From Pontibacter coccineus (lineage in GTDB: Bacteria > Bacteroidota > Bacteroidia > Cytophagales > Hymenobacteraceae), in the NCBI RefSeq assembly GCF_030546575.1, contig NZ_JAUOTN010000001.1, forward strand, positions 620,001 to 684,000: 64,000 bases of DNA, in the 5' to 3' direction. This document shows positions 1-6,906 of this stretch, one piece after another. Position 1 is the first letter of the stretch. Every line of letters begins with the position of its first letter. Position numbers and translations under genes: made by a program. The notes under the pieces are model-generated. The model made no database searches. It had not been told where the DNA came from and saw nothing but the letters and a program-made list of their open reading frames with translations.

Positions 1-525
1 GGTAGGCGCTTTGTGCTGCGTGTTGCGCTTTTCAAAGTAAGCAGCCCGTTCCTCGCTCCGGTCGTATTCATCTACTATTGCAAGGATCGTTGAGCCGTCC
101 AGCCTGTCGAGCACCTTCGTTTTCAGCTTACCCAGTTTGGCCAGCTTGAAGGCGTAGGCGATCTCTTCCACCTTCAGCAGCTTGTGCCCCTCGATAATCA
201 AAGCGGCCACCTCGAAATAGTCGTCTTCGTTTTCGAGCGCCCGTTTGGTCTTAAAGAAGTTGGCCAGGTTCTTTACCAGTTCCGCTACCAACCGGAGGGC
301 GTGGGCCTGGTTCTCGCGGTTGATTTTGCTTAGCTGCTCGCCGTTTTCAATGGCAACAGGCAGGGTGACAGAGGTGACGAACTGCACAATGGAGCCCGGC
401 ACGATGGCCCCGTTAGGCGCTAAGGCGGTTTCTCTCAAGCCAGGCTTGTGCTGAATCAACGCTAAGTTCTGCCCGCTTCTCCCCTCTTGACTTGATGATG
501 CTGATAATGCTGGATGTGTTGCCAT
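1..525 (-). CDS. Hypothetical phage protein, truncated by window edge
   Basis: An open frame enters from an ATG at 523-525 and runs off the left edge for at least 175 codons. The N-terminus is serine-rich (about residues 7-12). The body is hydrophilic and helical, with stretches such as LRLVAELVKNLANFF and VLDRLDGSTILAIVDEY. It overlaps the 3' end of the upstream replication gene by 113 bp in another frame, so the true start could be an internal GTG near 400. I do not recognise the family. Its position directly after the initiator suggests an early or replication-associated role, which is inference only. Confidence 0.6.
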   Translation of the reverse strand, partial: MATHPALSASSSQEGRSGQNLALIQHKPGLRETALAPNGAIVPGSIVQFVTSVTLPVAIENGEQLSKINRENQAHALRLVAELVKNLANFFKTKRALENEDDYFEVAALIIEGHKLLKVEEIAYAFKLAKLGKLKTKVLDRLDGSTILAIVDEYDRSEERAAYFEKRNTQHKAPT

Positions 526-1687
526 TGATGTAGCTTAGTGTGAAGTTGTTTTTGTAAAAATCGTCTTGCTTCTCCAGTTCCGGCCAGCTTCGCAGGATCA
601 TCTCGAACCCCTTCAGCGCCAGCTCCCAGGTGTTGCCCTCCTTGAAGCCCTTCAGGTAGGTGAGCGTCTGCGCCACTTGTTCCTGTCCTTTCCCGTTGAT
701 GTTGGGCACAAATCCCCTTTGCTGGTGAAAGACCTGTTTGTAAAGGTCAATAGCTTCAGAAACCAAGGGAGTGTCTGCAACTTTCTCACCTGAATCGCGT
801 AAATACTTTCGGATCTCAACCAGGTTTTTGTGTATCGACGGGGGCATTAGTTGTAGTCGATGGTAGTCTTTGAGCTTTGGCCAGCTTTCAAGGATGTACA
901 CAAACTCCTTATAGCCGCTTAATTCACAGTCATCAAATACAGCAGCCAAATCCTGCTGTATTTTTTTTAGCCCGTTCCAGGTGCCCGGATGGCGCTTGGT
1001 CTTGGGCGGCTCCTCCCCGTTGTTCTGCTCTTGGTAAAACGTCCACCACGCTTGCTTGTAGAGCTGGTGGTAGGTGCGCTTCTCCCCTTCTTTGTCTTCT
1101 TTTTGCGCGGAATCTTTTTCTTCTTTTTCTTCCTTTTTTTTACCCTTAGATGAATCAGGTTTCTCCTGGACTTGGGGCGCGTCCTCTTTAGAGGGCGCTA
1201 CCTTTTTCTTTTTCTGTTTAGAGTTTAAAGGTTTAGTAGTTTTAGAGTTTACTAGTTTAGTAGTATGGTCTACCTCACTGTCCCCCTTGCTGTCTCCCTC
1301 AGTGTCTACTCCACTGTCTACCTCACTGTCCTCTTTTTGAGACGGTGGGGTAGACGCTGCCTTTGCCCGTTTGCCTCCTGTGTCCTCCCCACTGTCCTCT
1401 TTTTGAGACGCTTCTATCATCGTGTAGAGGCATTTGGAAATCCCGTTGGCCCCTTCCTTGTATGTTACCAGCCCCGCCTCTTTTAGTATCTCCCTTGCCG
1501 TGTAGTAGGACTTCTTGGAGAGCTTGGAGCGGTCCAGCAAATCTTCCCGGTAAGTGCCGAATGTTTTCCAGCCGGATTTGTTGGCGTAGTAAAGCAAGGC
1601 AAAGTAGAGGGACTGCACATGCGCCGTAAAGTCCGTCCGGTCCCTTGCCAGTTCCCAAAAGGAGTTGATTAGCTTGATGTAGTTCAT
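413..1687 (-). CDS. Phage replication initiator-like protein (winged helix plus DnaD-like C-terminus)
   Basis: A 424-residue protein. Residues 1-100 look like the winged-helix N-terminus of phage replication organizers (motifs FALLYYANKSGW, LSKKSYYTAREILKEAGL). A long acidic/lysine-rich linker (about 100-205) contains repeated SQKEDS and DSxVD units. The C-terminal 200 residues resemble a DnaD/DnaT-type domain with repeated aromatic helices (ESWPKLKDY, RSWPELEKQ). Such proteins open the phage origin and recruit helicase. The linker-coding DNA contains tandem direct repeats annotated separately as a possible origin, an arrangement like that of phage lambda O. It lies 18 bp after the preceding gene of the early operon. 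Confidence 0.65.
   Translation of the reverse strand: MNYIKLINSFWELARDRTDFTAHVQSLYFALLYYANKSGWKTFGTYREDLLDRSKLSKKSYYTAREILKEAGLVTYKEGANGISKCLYTMIEASQKEDSGEDTGGKRAKAASTPPSQKEDSEVDSGVDTEGDSKGDSEVDHTTKLVNSKTTKPLNSKQKKKKVAPSKEDAPQVQEKPDSSKGKKKEEKEEKDSAQKEDKEGEKRTYHQLYKQAWWTFYQEQNNGEEPPKTKRHPGTWNGLKKIQQDLAAVFDDCELSGYKEFVYILESWPKLKDYHRLQLMPPSIHKNLVEIRKYLRDSGEKVADTPLVSEAIDLYKQVFHQQRGFVPNINGKGQEQVAQTLTYLKGFKEGNTWELALKGFEMILRSWPELEKQDDFYKNNFTLSYINGNTSSIISIIKSRGEKRAELSVDSAQAWLERNRLSA
1217..1410. repeat. Direct repeats inside the initiator gene: possible phage origin
   Basis: Two adjacent 24-bp AT-rich units (1217-1240 and 1241-1264) differ at only three positions. They are followed by exact direct repeats of 16 bp (1268-1283 and 1316-1331) and 21 bp (1324-1344 and 1390-1410), with further CACTGTC-containing partial units between. 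An AT-rich tandem repeat beside iterons within an initiator gene matches the lambda-type origin plan. The alternative is a repetitive hydrophilic linker with no DNA role. Confidence 0.5.
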
Positions 1688-1705
1688 GGCTTTGCTTTTA
1701 AAATG

Positions 1706-2395
1706 TTATCGAACCAGCTTGACGTAATAGCCGCCCTTTGCTTTCTCAAATCCCCTGCGCTGCAGTTCCCTGCCGATGTTGGTCTTGTCGTAGTCGGCGA
1801 TGGTGCCCTTGCTTCGCGCGATCAGGTACTTCACGATTTCTGAGGGGGTCATCCGGCTCTTTTCGTTTCGCTCGATGTCAGGCAGGATGTGGGTGTCGAT
1901 CTTGTCAAGTGGGAACGAGATGCGCTCGTCTGCCATCTCCTCGAACTTTAAAAAGTCCTCGTCCGAGATGCCCCCGGCGATCTTAAACTGGGTATCAAAG
2001 ACGCGCTTCACCTCCCTGAGCGCCTGCTGCCGGTCCTCCCGGTCCATCTCCACCGCCTTGAGCATCCTTCGCTTCACCTCGGGCTTCATCTCGTCCCAGT
2101 TCTTATGGCCGAACATATCCCTTAGATGCCTTTCCTTGATCTTGAGGTCCTTCACGTACAGGCGCACGAACTCAAAGAAGGGGCCTGCCGCCGTCAGGTG
2201 GGCGTTGTACTTCTGGAACCGGTCCCGGTCAGCCTCGGCCATGTAGTTGTTGAGCACGTAGAGGTACGCCGTGTGCGCGTGCTCCAGGCACTCGTCCGGC
2301 GAGGGGTTGTAGGCTTCGACCGCTCTTTTCCGGTTGGCCTCCAGTGCGGCTATCAGGGCGTTGTTCTTGGGTTTGATCTGTGTCAGTGTATTCAT
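1706..2395 (-). CDS. Hypothetical phage protein with C-terminal winged-helix-like region
   Basis: A 229-residue, strongly charged, helical protein. The last 55 residues (PSEIVKYLIARSKG ... GRELQRRGFEKAKGGYY) have the shape of the small winged helix found at the C-terminus of phage primase and VapE-type proteins, ending in a Gly-Tyr-Tyr strand. No catalytic motif is visible upstream of it. It sits directly before the replication initiator in the same operon, so a role in replication is plausible but inferred. I do not recognise a named family. Confidence 0.65.
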   Translation of the reverse strand: MNTLTQIKPKNNALIAALEANRKRAVEAYNPSPDECLEHAHTAYLYVLNNYMAEADRDRFQKYNAHLTAAGPFFEFVRLYVKDLKIKERHLRDMFGHKNWDEMKPEVKRRMLKAVEMDREDRQQALREVKRVFDTQFKIAGGISDEDFLKFEEMADERISFPLDKIDTHILPDIERNEKSRMTPSEIVKYLIARSKGTIADYDKTNIGRELQRRGFEKAKGGYYVKLVR

Positions 2396-2561
2396 GTCCG
2401 TATACTTCTCTGTAAACTTGTTGCTTGATGTCTTCTCTCTTGAGCTTGGCTATAAAGTCGAGCAGCTCCTGGTAGATGGCGTAGCTTCTGTGCATTTCTC
2501 TAAGTCGTTTAATCTCTGCAGTTTTGCTTCTGCTAACTGGTAGGCGTAGCGGTCCGGCCAA
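2229..2561 (-). CDS. Possible out-of-frame continuation of a small phage gene
   Basis: The middle of this frame encodes a convincing amphipathic helical stretch (KRLREMHRSYAIYQELLDF, KLKREDIKQQVYREVYG). Both ends look like out-of-frame translation of neighbouring genes, and the last 167 bp overlap the next gene. It is in the -1 frame relative to the 63-residue frame at 2450-2641 and overlaps it. A separate short gene starting at the ATG at 2495, a frameshifted single gene, or programmed frameshifting are all possible. Confidence 0.3.
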   Translation of the reverse strand: MAGPLRLPVSRSKTAEIKRLREMHRSYAIYQELLDFIAKLKREDIKQQVYREVYGHEYTDTDQTQEQRPDSRTGGQPEKSGRSLQPLAGRVPGARAHGVPLRAQQLHGRG

Positions 2562-2641
2562 ACATTCGCCTCCAACTGTTTCTCTAACCGCTTTCGGTAT
2601 CTGGCCGGGTCTACGATCCTTTCTCCTGCGTTCAGCTTCAT
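2450..2641 (-). CDS. Small hypothetical phage protein (63 aa)
   Basis: The start codon overlaps the stop of the preceding 36-residue gene (ATGA), which supports translation by coupling. The N-terminal 45 residues are helical and highly charged (RYRKRLEKQLEANVW, AYQLAEAKLQRLNDLEK). The last 15 residues are low quality, and the coding signal appears to move to the -1 frame, so the gene may be frameshifted or truncated. The family is not recognised. Confidence 0.5.
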   Translation of the reverse strand: MKLNAGERIVDPARYRKRLEKQLEANVWPDRYAYQLAEAKLQRLNDLEKCTEATPSTRSCSTL

Positions 2642-2748
2642 GCCCCTATCCCGATATGGGGGTCGTCATCGTCCTCTTTCTTTTCCTTCTTGTAGGAGGT
2701 CTTGTACCAGGCGTAAACCAAGAGGTAGAATATGATTGTAGCTTCCAT
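2638..2748 (-). CDS. 36-residue membrane microprotein
   Basis: This short frame begins with a hydrophobic segment (ATIIFYLLVYAW, residues 3-14), followed by a basic patch (KTSYKKEKK) and an acidic run of DDDD. Its ATG follows an unusually strong Shine-Dalgarno sequence, AAGGAGGT, seven bases upstream. It starts two bases after the stop of the upstream gene, and its stop overlaps the next ATG. Coupling on both sides plus the strong ribosome site make translation likely. The layout is that of a single-pass membrane peptide with a charged cytoplasmic tail; its role is unknown. Confidence 0.6.
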   Translation of the reverse strand: MEATIIFYLLVYAWYKTSYKKEKKEDDDDPHIGIGA

Positions 2749-2749
2749 C

Positions 2750-3031
2750 TTAGACCTCCTTTTGGGCGATTCCTTGCGGACCGGGGCTTTCGGCTGTATC
2801 TTTCTCCTGCGTCGAAAGGATGCCGCCTCTATCCCCTATCGCGCTTCGCAGGTTCAGCTCCTGCACATCTCTTTCGGTGGCTTCCCGGTAGGTGTGGTGC
2901 ACGGGGCCTAAATCAAAGTAGATGGGGTCTTCATACTGCCCCGACTCTTCCACCATCAGGATTTGAGAACCGAAGAAATTCCGCCTGAAGTAGAATTTGC
3001 CGGTGAGCTTCACGTTTCGTCTTGTGTTCAT
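2750..3031 (-). CDS. Hypothetical phage protein (93 aa)
   Basis: A small protein with a strand-rich N-terminal half (VKLTGKFYFRRNFFG, QILMVEESG) and a hydrophilic, probably disordered C-terminal half. The 3' end contains the ribosome-binding sequence of the following 36-residue gene. It lies 30 bp after the ERF recombinase gene in the same operon. No family is recognised; co-transcription with ERF suggests a role in early phage DNA metabolism. Confidence 0.55.
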   Translation of the reverse strand: MNTRRNVKLTGKFYFRRNFFGSQILMVEESGQYEDPIYFDLGPVHHTYREATERDVQELNLRSAIGDRGGILSTQEKDTAESPGPQGIAQKEV

Positions 3032-3061
3032 GTTCTGTTTCCTTTTATCCTTTCCAATATG

Positions 3062-3832
3062 TTAGGCAACTGCTTTAGAGGGTTTGGCTACTCTGTCATC
3101 CTGCCAGATCACCTGCCCGCCGTTTTTGTTGATCAGCTTCAGCAGGTAATCAACTGCGATCCTGGCTCCTTCCTCTGATAGCTTAGGTAGTTTGAGGCTG
3201 GTGTTCACCTTCGTTTTCTGGTCCACTTCCGGGTACAGAAGCAGGGCCTGGATGTTCTCCCGTTGCACTTGTGTCAGGCTTCCCGGTGCATTGGGGTCTA
3301 TGACAGCGTGGGCGGGGTTCTGTGGGGCTTTCTCGGGCGCGGGCTTGGCTTGGGCTGTCTTCACTGGTTGCGCTTGCTGTGGGGCTTCCTGTGGCTTTCT
3401 TTCGGGGTTGTCAATATCATCCTCGTCTGTGGCGATGTGGAAGAACTTCAAGAGGAAGTAACGCTCTCCGTAAGTGAGGGCAGACCCTACGCCTTTGTCC
3501 CATGCGTTCTGCCCGTTGGCCCCGAAAAGGTTCTCGTCTTTCTCCCCCGTTTCGCAGTCTATCCAGGTGAACTTCATCATCACTTTAGAGTTGATCTCGC
3601 TGGTGGTGCCGTTCTTGGTGTTGTAGTCCTGTCGCACGTTCTCGATTGATAGAACCTCTTGCTTGAGGATTACCCCGAACTCGTTCATCAGGGGCTTTAG
3701 ATGTTCCAGTACTTTGTCGCCTGTCACGTACTTGTACCCGTAGGCGGACTTGTCTTTGCCTAAGCCCATGATCCGCTTTTGGATCTCTAGCAGCTTGGTG
3801 TATAACTTGGTTTCTGTTTTAACTTCTTTCAT
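3062..3832 (-). CDS. erf: ERF-family single-strand annealing recombinase
   Basis: A 256-residue protein whose first 145 residues match the ERF superfamily of phage annealing proteins: YGYKYVTGDKVLEHLKPLMN, then GVGSALTYGERYFLLKFFHI. These proteins bind single-stranded DNA and anneal complementary strands during phage recombination and genome circularisation. A Pro/Ala/Gln-rich linker (about 150-180) joins a helical C-terminal domain (about 185-256). It is the first gene of the replication end of the early operon, after a 105-bp gap. The family call is solid; the substrate is inferred from the family. Confidence 0.85.
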   Translation of the reverse strand: MKEVKTETKLYTKLLEIQKRIMGLGKDKSAYGYKYVTGDKVLEHLKPLMNEFGVILKQEVLSIENVRQDYNTKNGTTSEINSKVMMKFTWIDCETGEKDENLFGANGQNAWDKGVGSALTYGERYFLLKFFHIATDEDDIDNPERKPQEAPQQAQPVKTAQAKPAPEKAPQNPAHAVIDPNAPGSLTQVQRENIQALLLYPEVDQKTKVNTSLKLPKLSEEGARIAVDYLLKLINKNGGQVIWQDDRVAKPSKAVA

Positions 3833-3936
3833 GGTGTTTTTTGCGTTAGTGATTGGAGGGATTTAGTCCTTTAGGACCGTAGCGAAGCGAAGTCCCGCAA
3901 AGCACGGGGCGAAGCCAACGCCCTGATAATTAAATG
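3833..3936. other. Intergenic segment with small hairpins
   Basis: This gap holds two short potential hairpins, GTCCT-ttt-AGGAC near 3871 and CCCG-caaagca-CGGG near 3892. It has no open frame. It may be the leader of the ERF transcript or a processing site. The evidence is limited to the pairing. Confidence 0.25.
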
Positions 3937-4479
3937 TTAGATCATCTCTTCTGTGTTGTCGGGTAGCTTGGTGAACATCCCGAATCTGTAGCTTGTCAGT
4001 GACTGCAATTCATCTTCTGTGATGTTGTTCTTGTCAGCAACTTGCACCCTATTACCCCATGCAAGGCAATCAGATTCTTCGATAAACATCCCGACCTCTG
4101 AATTATGCAGATAGATGATGCGATAGGTGTTCTTGTTTTTAGAAGGCCATACAAAGCGATCCCCTACTTTATAAGTTGTTTTAGCGGGGCAAAGATGCGG
4201 GAACCACTCTTGCAAAGCTTCAGCAGGCGCTATTGTGTAGCCATTTGAACACAGGTCATGCAGCCGCTTCAACTGCTCTGTTGTGATGAGGTGCTGGTCT
4301 TCCTGTAAAGGAGCAAACTGGAAAGGGGTGCAATCTTCTTCTGGAACAGACCTCCCTTCTCCGAAATACACACCGCCTTGATGGTGCTTGACCGGCATAA
4401 TCAAACCGATGCTGTTCTTGTACCACGGGTCAACGAAGTACTTGCTGTCTGCTTTTTTTATTTGGATGTACTGTGTCAT
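3937..4479 (-). CDS. Hypothetical phage protein (180 aa)
   Basis: A mixed alpha/beta protein with several small strand-like blocks (KVGDRFVWPSK, TYRIIYLHNSEVGMF) that read like an SH3-like or small barrel domain in residues 100-150. The N-terminal half contains a helical stretch around LITTEQLKRLHDL. No membrane segment or catalytic motif is visible. It is in the early operon between the cluster of tiny genes and ERF. I do not recognise the family. Confidence 0.6.
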   Translation of the reverse strand: MTQYIQIKKADSKYFVDPWYKNSIGLIMPVKHHQGGVYFGEGRSVPEEDCTPFQFAPLQEDQHLITTEQLKRLHDLCSNGYTIAPAEALQEWFPHLCPAKTTYKVGDRFVWPSKNKNTYRIIYLHNSEVGMFIEESDCLAWGNRVQVADKNNITEDELQSLTSYRFGMFTKLPDNTEEMI

Positions 4480-4536
4480 GATCTTATCTTGAATGGGTTG
4501 CTAGTTGATTAAATAGTAGTGGGGCGTCCGGGCGGG

Positions 4537-4597
4537 TCAGTGAGGCTCGCTCTTTTTCCTTGAAAAAGGAGCTCAGACAAACCTCACTCCCCCTGAC
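4537..4597. other. Strongly structured intergenic element
   Basis: Nested pairing is visible: outer GTCA/TGAC (4537-4540 and 4594-4597), GTGAGG/CCTCAC (4540-4545 and 4582-4587), and an inner hairpin GCTCTTTTT/AAAAAgGAGC (4549-4557 and 4563-4572) with a CCTTG loop. It lies in the 124-bp gap between two early genes. It could be an RNA processing, attenuation or protein-binding element. Confidence 0.4.
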
Positions 4598-4603
4598 GCG
4601 GGG

Positions 4604-5131
4604 CTATCCGTTTAGTGGATTCACTAGCTTTTTGAGGCTGTAATCTGACAAGATGCCTTTCGTGATTCTCTCCACAGCTTGTTCGTTAATGTCATTCTTT
4701 ATGCCTGCAATGACCTTGGCGGATAACTGTGACAGGAAATCATTGATTTGCTTCTGGCTTTGCTTGTCAAGGATTTGTTCATACCGCACCTTGCCTCCGT
4801 AGCCAGTCGGCTTGCCGTTGTCATCTACTCGCTCTGTCAAGAAGTTGTCAAGCTTCTCTTTAAGCAGCGACTTGACAGACACATTCTCCTTTTTCGGGTC
4901 GCCCCACTGGTCGTAAATGGTGAAGGATTTCTCCATAAACTCTTCATAAGTCTTTTGAATCTGAGCATCTAAGCTGGAAGAGATGTCTTTGCTTATCTTG
5001 TCAGCGAGTTGCTTTTCTACATGTTTGTACACCTTGTCAGCAAGCCTGCTTTTGATTTCTCCCGAAACAGCTTCATTTAAGCCTGTTTCTTCGTCAATCC
5101 AGTCGATTTCTACTTCTACAGTGAATTTCAT
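4604..5131 (-). CDS. Hypothetical helical phage protein (175 aa)
   Basis: The N-terminus has a beta strand with alternating charge (KFTVEVEIDWIDEETG). The remainder is almost entirely helical and probably coiled-coil (KVYKHVEKQLADKISKDI, DKQSQKQINDFLSQL). No catalytic motif, cysteine cluster or membrane segment is visible. It lies four bases downstream of a 37-residue membrane peptide gene in the same operon. The function is unknown; structure and context suggest a protein-protein interaction role. Confidence 0.6.
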   Translation of the reverse strand: MKFTVEVEIDWIDEETGLNEAVSGEIKSRLADKVYKHVEKQLADKISKDISSSLDAQIQKTYEEFMEKSFTIYDQWGDPKKENVSVKSLLKEKLDNFLTERVDDNGKPTGYGGKVRYEQILDKQSQKQINDFLSQLSAKVIAGIKNDINEQAVERITKGILSDYSLKKLVNPLNG

Positions 5132-5135
5132 TTTT

Positions 5136-5249
5136 TTAGTTTTTAGGTTTTTGCGTTAGTGATTTTAGTACTTTTTCTATTTTATCGATATTCTCATAGA
5201 TGGCCGTACCCGTGAACAGCACGGCCATCATCAGCATGAAGAGGAACAT
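5136..5249 (-). CDS. 37-residue membrane microprotein
   Basis: The frame starts with a hydrophobic segment (FLFMLMMAVLFTGTAIY, residues 2-18), followed by a basic amphipathic helix (NIDKIEKVLKSLTQKPK). Its ATG begins two bases past the stop of the upstream two-helix membrane gene, so the two are probably coupled. The longer upstream extension of this frame is a shadow of the neighbouring gene. A single-pass membrane peptide next to a second membrane protein could form a holin-like or exclusion pair; this is speculation from layout. Confidence 0.5.
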   Translation of the reverse strand: MFLFMLMMAVLFTGTAIYENIDKIEKVLKSLTQKPKN

Positions 5250-5250
5250 G

Positions 5251-5613
5251 TCAGTTGAGGTTGATTTTGCCCACCGCCTGCAGGTGGCGCTCCTTGCGTC
5301 GGGCAGCTCTTGCCAGCAGCTTTTCCTCGCGCTTGTCCTGCCAGATTTCAAGGGAGAACTTTTCGGCAAAATGCCAGCCCCCGCCAATTAACAGGCATCC
5401 GGTGAAGAAGCGGAACACGCTCTCCAGGGAGGACATGGCCGGTAGCAGGGCGGTAAATTCAGCGTGCAGGTTCACCCAGATCAGCAGCACGCCGATGATG
5501 TTGTAGAGCCCCAACCCGATCGACAGGCGGGCAATCAACAGGCGGTTGGTGTAGAGCGTTTGGGCAAGGCTCGCGCAATGCTTCGCGTAGAAGCGGCGTA
5601 GGGAATTTTTCAT
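5251..5613 (-). CDS. Two-pass membrane protein of phage element
   Basis: A 120-residue protein with a basic N-terminus, a hydrophobic segment at about residues 27-50 (IARLSIGLGLYNIIGVLLIW) and a second at about 64-80 (FRFFTGCLLIGGG). A strongly basic C-terminal helix follows (DKREEKLLARAARRKER). The topology predicts both ends in the cytoplasm. It precedes a 37-residue membrane peptide gene without a gap. A holin or superinfection-exclusion role would fit the shape, but no family is recognised. Confidence 0.6.
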   Translation of the reverse strand: MKNSLRRFYAKHCASLAQTLYTNRLLIARLSIGLGLYNIIGVLLIWVNLHAEFTALLPAMSSLESVFRFFTGCLLIGGGWHFAEKFSLEIWQDKREEKLLARAARRKERHLQAVGKINLN

Positions 5614-5660
5614 TTTTTGAAGGTTTTAGGGGTTTGGGTAAGCGTAGGCTAAGCGGTAGG

Positions 5661-5834
5661 CTATTTGGCTTTGGGGTAGTAGGCCGAGTCGATCACTTCC
5701 CCTTTTTCATCGAGCAGGTAACCTCTTGAGGCTCCCCTTTTGACGGCTTTCGTGCCGTTGTGGAGTTCGTATCTGGCATCCTTGGTGCACGTCCACACCA
5801 GTTGCTCTTTGCGGTTATAGAAACATGCTTTCAT
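5661..5834 (-). CDS. Small hypothetical phage protein (57 aa)
   Basis: This complete short frame begins with ATG and encodes a compact, beta-rich basic protein: FYNRKEQLVWTC, then KDARYELHNGTKAVKRGAS and YLLDEKGEVIDSAYY. Paired strands and a Gly-turn give it the look of a small barrel. The codon pattern and dense packing with its neighbours support it as a real gene. The function is unknown. Confidence 0.5.
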   Translation of the reverse strand: MKACFYNRKEQLVWTCTKDARYELHNGTKAVKRGASRGYLLDEKGEVIDSAYYPKAK

Positions 5835-5858
5835 GGTCCCGTCTAAGTGTGTGCGGTG

Positions 5859-6014
5859 TTATTCGGCCTCTACTTCTTCCCGTTGCCGGAGGTACTGATG
5901 GACTTTGATGCTCTGGTCTGCCTTGTCACACACCAGCAACAGGTCGCGTAAAGCGCGCAGGCTGTCGGTGTCCATCTCTTCCAGGTGGAAGGTTTCGCGT
6001 AAGTAGTTTTTCAT
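5859..6014 (-). CDS. Small hypothetical phage protein (51 aa)
   Basis: A short acidic helical protein (ETFHLEEMDTDSLRALRDLL, then SIKVHQYLRQREEVEAE). It starts just after its upstream neighbour and ends 24 bases before the next start, consistent with the compact early operon. Helix-turn-helix-like spacing is possible, but there is no clear motif. Confidence 0.45.
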   Translation of the reverse strand: MKNYLRETFHLEEMDTDSLRALRDLLLVCDKADQSIKVHQYLRQREEVEAE

Positions 6015-6027
6015 GGGCGGTTAATCT

Positions 6028-6225
6028 TTAGGTTTTAGAAGTTAGGTCAAAGCAGGTATTTGCAGGGAGGCAATTGTTTAACCCCCATATAAGCGTTCTA
6101 ACTTCTTCCAGTGTCAAGTCTATAAAAGCATCCTGCCCTTCCTGCTCGATTTGCAGTTGAACACTATCGTCATCATTGCAGAGAGATAGCTTTCTTTCGT
6201 TTTCGGCAATTAGATTCTGGTTCAT
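6028..6225 (-). CDS. Small hypothetical phage protein (65 aa)
   Basis: An acidic protein with a strand segment (KLSLCNDDDSVQLQIEQEG), followed by a helix (LTLEEVRTLIWGLNNCL). The pattern resembles small 'ligand mimic' proteins common in phage early regions. No known family is recognised. It lies 18 bp after the preceding gene in the operon. Confidence 0.5.
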   Translation of the reverse strand: MNQNLIAENERKLSLCNDDDSVQLQIEQEGQDAFIDLTLEEVRTLIWGLNNCLPANTCFDLTSKT

Positions 6226-6243
6226 AATGATCTTGTTTTAAGG

Positions 6244-6429
6244 TTAGTATAATTCGTACTCTCTTGGGGTAACTTCCAATTTTCGGATAAAGGCTATTCT
6301 GTCTGATTTAGCCTCTCCCTTGTTTTGCTCTCGCATGTAATCCTGTATTGCGTCATCAATACCGTAAGGTGGTGTTACCTGAAATTTCTTTGTAACCCTG
6401 CCTGTAAACCACACTATGTAGTATTTCAT
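6244..6429 (-). CDS. Small hypothetical phage protein (61 aa)
   Basis: It starts with a beta-strand pair (KYYIVWFTGRVTKKFQV), then a helix (IDDAIQDYMREQNKG) and a last strand (RIAFIRKLEVTPREYEL). The compact alpha/beta pattern is coherent and non-repetitive, which supports a real gene. The function is unknown. It is six bases from its upstream neighbour, so it is co-transcribed. Confidence 0.5.
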   Translation of the reverse strand: MKYYIVWFTGRVTKKFQVTPPYGIDDAIQDYMREQNKGEAKSDRIAFIRKLEVTPREYELY

Positions 6430-6435
6430 TTTTGA

Positions 6436-6633
6436 TTAGATTTTCTTGTTGGTGATAAATTCCAGCAGCGCGGTTAAGTTCTCGACGTGCTGCACATCGT
6501 CTAAGCAATCTTCCGAGTTAGGGTCATCCGCAGCAGCGACAACATTCCGAAGACCGTCTCGGAAATACAGAAGCTCGTCAACGAGTAGCTGCAACATTTT
6601 GTACCTGTAATCTTCTTGTTCTTGTTCCGTCAT
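6436..6633 (-). CDS. Small acidic helical phage protein (65 aa)
   Basis: All-helical and strongly acidic (EQEQEDYRYKMLQLLVDEL, DDVQHVENLTALLEFITN). Small acidic proteins in phage early operons often act as inhibitors of host enzymes or as DNA mimics. That is context only, since no family is recognised here. Confidence 0.5.
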   Translation of the reverse strand: MTEQEQEDYRYKMLQLLVDELLYFRDGLRNVVAAADDPNSEDCLDDVQHVENLTALLEFITNKKI

Positions 6634-6657
6634 ACATCCATTAGGTTAGTTGATACA

Positions 6658-6906
6658 TTAATTTTCGTTCCCTAAGATGGAGGCGAAAGGCGCGAAGGAC
6701 TCCGGGAACTCGCAAATCAGTTCCCCTATGACCTTACAGTATCCCAGTCCGTTCTCCTGACAATACACTTCGGCTTCTTCCTGCGTGTTACCCGGCACTT
6801 CCGGGCCGCCGTACTTCACCAACCCCCGCTCCGGGGCGGTAGGGTCAAGCGCCATAATTTCGGTTACCCACTGTTTCATAATATCTGTTATCTTAGTTGA
6901 AGTCAA
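6658..6906 (-). CDS. Small hypothetical phage protein (82 aa)
   Basis: A two-part protein with a helical start (KITDIMKQWVTEIMALDP) and a region resembling a small alpha/beta fold (EAEVYCQENGLGYCKVIGEL). Two cysteines are present but do not form an obvious metal site. Its start overlaps the end of the upstream gene by 14 bp, as expected in a packed phage operon. Function not recognised. Confidence 0.5.
   Translation of the reverse strand: MTSTKITDIMKQWVTEIMALDPTAPERGLVKYGGPEVPGNTQEEAEVYCQENGLGYCKVIGELICEFPESFAPFASILGNEN

Noticed and set aside
1217..1410. CRISPR array
   Set aside because: Repeats are adjacent or irregularly spaced with no unique spacers of constant length; an origin or a coding repeat is more likely.
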